A stretch of 64,000 bases of DNA from NCBI GenBank assembly GCA_050084985.1, contig JBITNC010000001.1:81096001-81160000 (forward strand). The letters are read 5' to 3'. The notes beneath the pieces were generated by a model. That model did no database searches. It saw only the letters and a program-made list of their open reading frames with translations, and was not told where the DNA came from. Position numbers and translations under genes: made by a program. Below, one piece after another: positions 58,701-64,000 of this stretch. Every line of letters begins with the position of its first letter. The first letter of the stretch is position 1. This DNA comes from Nageia nagi (lineage: Eukaryota > Pinophyta).

Positions 58701-60010
58701 TTTTTCCATAGCCTCGCAAGAGAAAATAAAAAATATTTTTCCACCTAGATTGTAGAGCCCATTGATTAGGTGACATTTGTAAATAAACCCCTTATGATCC
58801 TAGAGCAATAGTCAAAAATTTTGAGTAAATTAATAGAAATAAATGATATCAAAATTAGCTAGATGTATATAAAAGAAGGGAAAATGGATACTACACCCAT
58901 GGCTATTATAAATGTAAATATGTAAAGTACTCTAGCTATAAATCAATCTAGATTTCTTGTAAATACTTCCATGGTAGCTAGTAAAAGCCTCCAATGCATG
59001 GAGAATAATATTGATAAATTAAATAAAAATATACATTAATACAAAAAAGATTGCTCCCAAAAGGATAAAATAATAGTCGAGTTGTAGAACCAGAATAAGG
59101 AATTAATAGGGAAGCCGAAAAAATAGAATTTTGAATTTGAAAGGAGTTTGGAACAAGGTAAGGCTAAGATGAAAAATGTAAAGAAATAAATGGATGATCT
59201 AAAATCTCAAGCCACCATGATTGATAATCAAAAAGCTCAATAGAATGAAGAAGAATTGAAGAAGGTAGTAGTGACAAATAAAGTGCTTAATGATAATAAG
59301 ACAAAACTATTGCATATTGTTAAAAACTTCAAAAAATCCCTTGTTGAGCATATATGAGAAAGAATGGTGAGTTTATCATGATTGCATTTATTAAAGAATC
59401 AAATAGAGCAAGCTCTCCAATAGTATATCACCTAGGATACTCTACACAAATTGGCCCTAAGTGTGCCCAAATCAGTAATTGAAGGAATGCAAAGTTGGTT
59501 GAAGGCCATGATAGAAAAATTTTAGCTACCATCACTCCAAGGCCAGGGAAAAAATTTTTGTGGAGAAACCTAGATATCTGTGAGTTACAAGATTTGGTGT
59601 TTATTGTAGATATTCAAAAACACCAATTGAAGATAGAAATTAGTTTTATTAACAAATTATTTCATTCTTTAATTGAATTAAAGGATCCCAAATTATAGGA
59701 GGAATGAGATGTATAGGGTAGTGCCAACAAATGGGTGGCAAATATAATATAATTTTTGGAATAAATATCAAATCTATAGTAAATAAATGACCAAGCTCAA
59801 GAGGTAATTTCAAGATTTTTATACACAAAGATATTGGAGAATGTGCTAACAAGTTTTAGAGAAAATATAGTTAAACTACAAGCATGCCTTGTTTTGTCAT
59901 AAATAGACTATCAATACTTGAAATATTTGTATAACAAACTCCATTCTTTGCTCCCTATAGAATTGGTTCCACCACTTGAAACCTCTATAAAAGATTCATC
60001 CAAGTAGAAA
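55748..60010 (+). pseudogene. Extra ORF of element E (unknown protein with acidic and coiled-coil regions)
   Basis: It starts MASTKEPIVTKQEGVDAN. Further blocks are LAYYVPYEYFTYLELLYSIA (55990), RMAYNIIETHVCYDF (56430), IELRVLVLKKIHGSYYEF (56645), KIDYFIKFRFEYTTK (57855), a charged low-complexity part (58411..58755: GDGDDDDEKDPKKKKY), a coiled-coil region (58950..59360) and SFINKLFHSLIELKDPKL (59640). Order and motifs agree with element B's extra ORF, so this was a real gene of the family, about 1,250 codons without the solo LTR. It matches no family known to me. Stops interrupt it throughout. Confidence 0.7.
57349..57833. mobile_element. Solo LTR (485 bp) in the extra ORF of element E
   Basis: It starts TGATGTGAATTC and ends GCATGCATCA (TGATG...CATCA inverted ends). 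Both flanks are GGGTT (57344..57348 and 57834..57838). Removing it with one flank gives DELGWYPNKIDY in one frame, matching element B's DELKWGPNKIEY. The interior is more GC-rich than its surroundings. Family and direction unknown. Confidence 0.87.
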
Positions 60011-60084
60011 AGTGGGAGTAGCAAGTAAAGGTTCAATTCTTCAATAGGTTGAGAACCCAAGAGTTACCAAAAGACTATTAATAT

Positions 60085-61737
60085 TTAAGAATCACACTTT
60101 GAAGATAGGGTAACATTATGCCATTCTTCATTCTTTCATCCTTTTCAAATAAACTCATTCTTAATTCCCATTTCTTGCTTCACTTTCATGTTTTTTGTAA
60201 ATATTGAAATTGATCTTTGTTCTTTGTACTTAATCAATTTTATCAAATTTTACCTAAGTTTAGGTAGTTCTGAGTGCTATCAATAGTTTGGGTGCTATCT
60301 ATGTATATAACTCTCAAATATTTTATTTTGTAGCTTAACCACTATCTCATTCAAAAGTGGGTGTTGTCATAATTCCTAAAAGTTGATCATAGCCCAATCG
60401 GGTGTTTTTTGGTAACTATATATAGGTTTGAGATCATAAGGCACTATCAATATGTCAAAGTCATGTATAAGAAGTGATGTAGTATGATTGAGAAATATTA
60501 TAACATGTAAGGAAAGTAAATGTCTAATTCTGATCTGGGTATTATAGAAGTCTAGGTCTTTCTGGGAAGTATTGTAAAATATGAGTCTCTATAGAGTCAA
60601 AGTTACTAGTGGGTAATGTTAAAAAGTTGTGGATTTCAAGAGAGAAAGTTCTATCATACATCCAAAATCAGAGGGAGATATTTTATAAAGTGCATCATCT
60701 AGAGCCCATCAATTTTGAGTGATGATATCATATTTTTGTCTAAAATAGGTGGGTGCTAAGATGATCATCAACGGGAAGTGCTTAGAGGATGTTCAGTAGG
60801 AGATATTTCAAGGAGTTCATCTTTCAAATCTCACCAATTTTGAATGATGATGTTATATATTTTACTAAAAATTGATAGGTGTTAAAGTAAGTCTCTACCA
60901 TTAAGAAACCCCACCAAAGGACAATAGAGCTCGCTATACTGAAATATGAATATTGAATTAAGCAGAATTCTTGAATCCACTTAATCATGAGTTTTTGAAC
61001 CTTAGGGATCTACCAATATGTCAAATACAAATAATTTTCACATGATAGTAGCAATTCTTCCTTGGATATCAATGATACACCCTTCATTACTCTCACTATT
61101 CCATGCAACCTAGAGCTATAGTAATCATCATAAATGGTTACAAAGAGTTAGATGGCTTATATTAGAGCATAGAGATAAATTGTACCAATCAAGCCAATGG
61201 ACCATACCTTCACAATTAGATACAATTTTAGTATGGTGTAGTCAATAATAGATTAGAGGGATCATGCTTGGTAAGTATAATAATTTAGAAATAATAAACT
61301 TCTAGACCTTAGCATTGATTGTACTTAGTCATTGTGTAATCTAGCATAGTTGTAATTATAAATTATACATTTGTAAATAGTTCTTTAGGATGTTTTTATT
61401 CAATGAAGTAATTAAGTGCAATAATGGTGGACAACCACCTAATTGTAAATATGAACATATAAATAGTGAACTGTTATAGGTCCAAAAGATCGAACATTCT
61501 AAAAAATTTGCCTAGTGTATAAAATGCTTTCATGTGTGATAATACAATGTAATGATTCTTTTGCCTATACAGTTTGTGGTTGTTTGTTATGTTTTGTAAA
61601 TGTTATGCATAAAGTATTATCTTAAGTTATGGTTGTGTATTATAAGCATGAGACCCTAAGAATAAGATAGTCTTCTATTCTTATTCTTGGCTATGGATTA
61701 TTTCCTGCATCGTGATGCTTGAGCTAGTTAGTGTTCA
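60085..61737 (+). repeat. 3' LTR of element E
   Basis: It begins after the extra ORF near AGAATCACACTTTG and shows patchy similarity to element B's LTR: GGGTAACATTATG and CATTCTTCATTCTTTC near the start, ACTAAAAATTGATAGGTGTTAA near 60865, and AGTTAGTGTTCA at the end. An internal direct repeat (AATTTTGAGTGATGATATCA at about 60710 and AATTTTGAATGATGATGTTA at about 60836) is present. The 5' partner is lost. Boundaries are approximate. Confidence 0.5.
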
Positions 61738-61829
61738 TTTGCTTTCTTTATTTAATGTGTTCATATCTTTCCTATTACTCTTATCTTTCTATCTCTTTAT
61801 AGTTACCTTTACCATTTACCATAGATAGG

Positions 61830-63840
61830 AATAGACCTATAACATAAAGATTGAGTAGAAAATTCCAACAAGCGCATTGTCCTACCATTTTTTGGTCTTT
61901 AAAGAACCCTACTATCACAGGAAATGGAGAACATGAACAAACCAAACCTTTGAGGTTACATTATACCGATCAACAACACCATATCCATAAATTAGGTTAT
62001 ACACTAAACCTAAACAATTACAAAACTATTATGATTGGCCATACACTTGCAAAATATTTTACTATAGTTCTTGTTATTTTTATCTCTAATTTTGTCAAGG
62101 TTCAAAAACTTCATGTAAAAGGGAAAGCTAGTTTCAAAAGAAATCATCACATTGTTGATCATACTCTAACTATCAATACCATCATTGAAGAATATAGATC
62201 TAATAAACATAGGATCTATTGTTATTTTATTGACTTCAGGAAGGTATTTTATACTATTCCCAAATAGTTACTACTTCATATGTTGAAGGATTTAGGAAAA
62301 TTTCCAAAGGAGGTTACTTTGTTGGTTATGACCTTATATGAAAATGTTATTGGATAGGTTGAAATTGGATCTATGACAACAAATAATGTTTACAATACCA
62401 TAAGGGTTAAATAAGGATGCCTAGTTTCACTTACACCCTTAATATTGTATATTGATGAATTGGAGATGCTCATTACAGAATATTTGAATAATATAATAGG
62501 TTCCTTACTTTTTGGTAGTGTTCTTATGATTTATCTATTTAATGATGATATTATCCTAATATCACACGCAACAACAAGACTTCAACAATAGCTAAACATA
62601 CTTGGCACATACTTTGACTTTCATGACCTAGAAGTTAGTCTCCAAAAAATAAAAATCATGAAATTCAACCTACAAAAGAAAGATATCTCTTTAGTTCACA
62701 TCACATACAAATGGAAGGTTGTTAAGTTTATCACATCATACACATACTTTGGAGTTCTTCTCACAGGACCTACCTTCAAGTTGATCCTTGCATCTCAAGA
62801 AAGGTTAAACAAAGGTTATGTTTCCTTAATACTCTTTGAAAAAGTGATGCTTTTAGGTTTAGTTTCAAGACATAAACATGAATATCAGACTCTTCCACAC
62901 TCTTATTACTCCTACACTAATCTATTGCTATGAAATTTGGGATCCTAGCCTTAAATAGATGAACTAGTCTTGTACTAAAAGGGTTCTTATTTCACTATTA
63001 TCCAAGTTCTTTCATTTCAAAGGAATTATTTCACATACCATCATTCTAGGTGAGTTTAATGCTTGTCCATTATTTACAACAACACTATTTCATATTATCT
63101 TTTTGTTGTGTAGACTTTATTGTATGAAAAATATTGATGAGCTGGTTTGATATGATATCCATATTTAGCACTATAGTCAAGTCAATACAATTGGCCAATC
63201 AAGGGGTAAAAAATTGTTGGTATGCTTAAACTACAATCTTATTTCAATCTCTTGACTTGAACATCATGGGATATCCTACTAAGTCATTAATCAATGCATT
63301 GTATTCTAATAAGGAGATTTGAGATAAGATTTATTCAGCATATATAGGAATTATTTGGATTGATCCAAAGGAATTTTTATCACTAAAAATGCTCCATTAC
63401 TCTTGCTTTTATCTCCAACTAGAGAATGGATTGATCGCTACTCCAAAATATAACCTGATACAAATGTCACTCAACCTTAGGTTTCCTTTAGCCTAGCTAT
63501 GAGTTTTCTCCCACCAATTGCATATTGAGTCAGATCATCACTTCCCTAGAGATCAACATATTTGGAAATTTTGAAATCTTGATGTGGAATTTGAGGAGCA
63601 TTTCATTTTCACTTGTCTTGTTTACTATGAGATACATGGTAAATATTATTGCTTATTCATAAACATCTATACACTAAAATCTTAGATTAGTAATTAATTA
63701 TGAATACCAAAGATACATCTCCCTTTTCATTAGGGAATTATTCAAGCTTAAGAAAGTCCTACTTAGTAATATTTTGAAGAAGACAACTAAATCCAGACTC
63801 ATCCCTTCATTCTTCCACCCTTAAGAAGCCATAACTAGGA
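61830..63840 (+). pseudogene. LINE (non-LTR retrotransposon) ORF2 pseudogene
   Basis: The open frame 61851..62267 gives NYKTIMIGHTLAKYFTIVL and CYFIDFRKVFYTIPK, RT motifs of plant non-LTR elements (usual FVDFRKAFD). After stops: LVMTLYENVIG, GCLVSLTPLILYIDELEML and LFNDDIILISHA, where FADD has become FNDD. The thumb and connection give GVLLTGPTFKLILASQERLN (62750..62810). The C-terminal FEEHFIFTCLVYYEIHG is near 63590. No endonuclease was seen, so the copy is 5'-truncated, and no poly-A tail was recognised. The same family left the 9225..10290 fragment. Confidence 0.8.
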
Positions 63841-64000
63841 AGTAATAGGGTGATCATTGAAAAGACACAATAAGATCAATTGATTGTTAACTCCAACAAA
63901 GACCATCTATGATGGCATTGAACTACTACATCACTCACTTATTTTCAGTATTAAATGTAGCAAGTAATTCTTGATTTGCAATTTTGAATATCATTTATTA
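63841..64000. other. Unassigned end of window
   Basis: No coding or repeat signal was recognised in the last 160 bases. Confidence 0.4.

Larger units (their letters stand above)
52476..61737 (+). mobile_element. Element E: 5'-truncated relative of element B
   Basis: It begins inside the protease-to-RNase H linker (AAATGAGGGTACC shared with element B near 41390). It continues through the RNase H-like domain, RNase H, integrase, extra ORF and a 3' LTR. Compared with B it runs on the opposite strand, lacks gag, the protease core and RT, and carries a different solo LTR (57349..57833). Most frames are broken. Confidence 0.78.

Overview
The window is nuclear DNA from a land plant with a large, repeat-rich genome. 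A gymnosperm is my best inference, from the long decayed Ty3/gypsy elements, the pentatricopeptide (PPR) debris, the degenerate telomere-like block and the lack of compact host genes; the species cannot be told. Almost everything is transposable element, nested several layers deep. No intact host gene was found. The only long clean reading frames lie in one young element at 26001..33664.

Left part (1..20856). Element A is a decayed Tat/Athila-like Ty3/gypsy element (1236..20856) with two LTRs, a tRNA-Asp-type primer site, gag, protease, RT-RNase H, integrase and a long extra ORF region after integrase. It lies inside a PPR pseudogene read on the minus strand, whose two halves flank it (1160..1235 and 20857..21190). 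Element A was itself hit by a hAT-like DNA element (8934..16175). That element carries a five-exon, intron-retaining fragment of a tonoplast-type sugar transporter (TST) gene and a LINE scrap.

Middle part (21190..45743). A minus-strand chromovirus-like element C (about 21480..24984) abuts a large minus-strand gypsy element B (about 24985..45743). B has an RNase H-like domain between protease and RT, plus a coiled-coil extra ORF after integrase. B carries two clean insertions. One is a solo LTR in its integrase (37735..38193). The other is a 7.7-kb gypsy element (26001..33664) with 833-bp LTRs about 97% identical and a perfect TCTAT target duplication. This young element has an intact gag on the minus strand and no pol. 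Where pol would lie it has, on the opposite strand, a three-exon plant mobile domain (PMD) gene with its own TATA box, preceded by 1 kb of tandem repeats and accompanied by eight copies of a GC-rich palindrome. It is the most interesting object in the window.

Right part (45744..64000). A minus-strand Copia element D without gag or protease (45850..49490) is followed by AT-rich sequence with possible CACTA-type coding scraps. Next is a 1.3-kb degenerate CCCTAA array (51190..52475) joined directly to the broken pol of element E. E (52476..61737) is a plus-strand relative of B that has lost RT by what looks like an in-frame deletion and carries another solo LTR (57349..57833). A decayed LINE (61830..63840) ends the window.

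All reading was by eye. Outer coordinates of decayed domains are good to tens of bases; LTR ends, target duplications and splice sites were read base by base.
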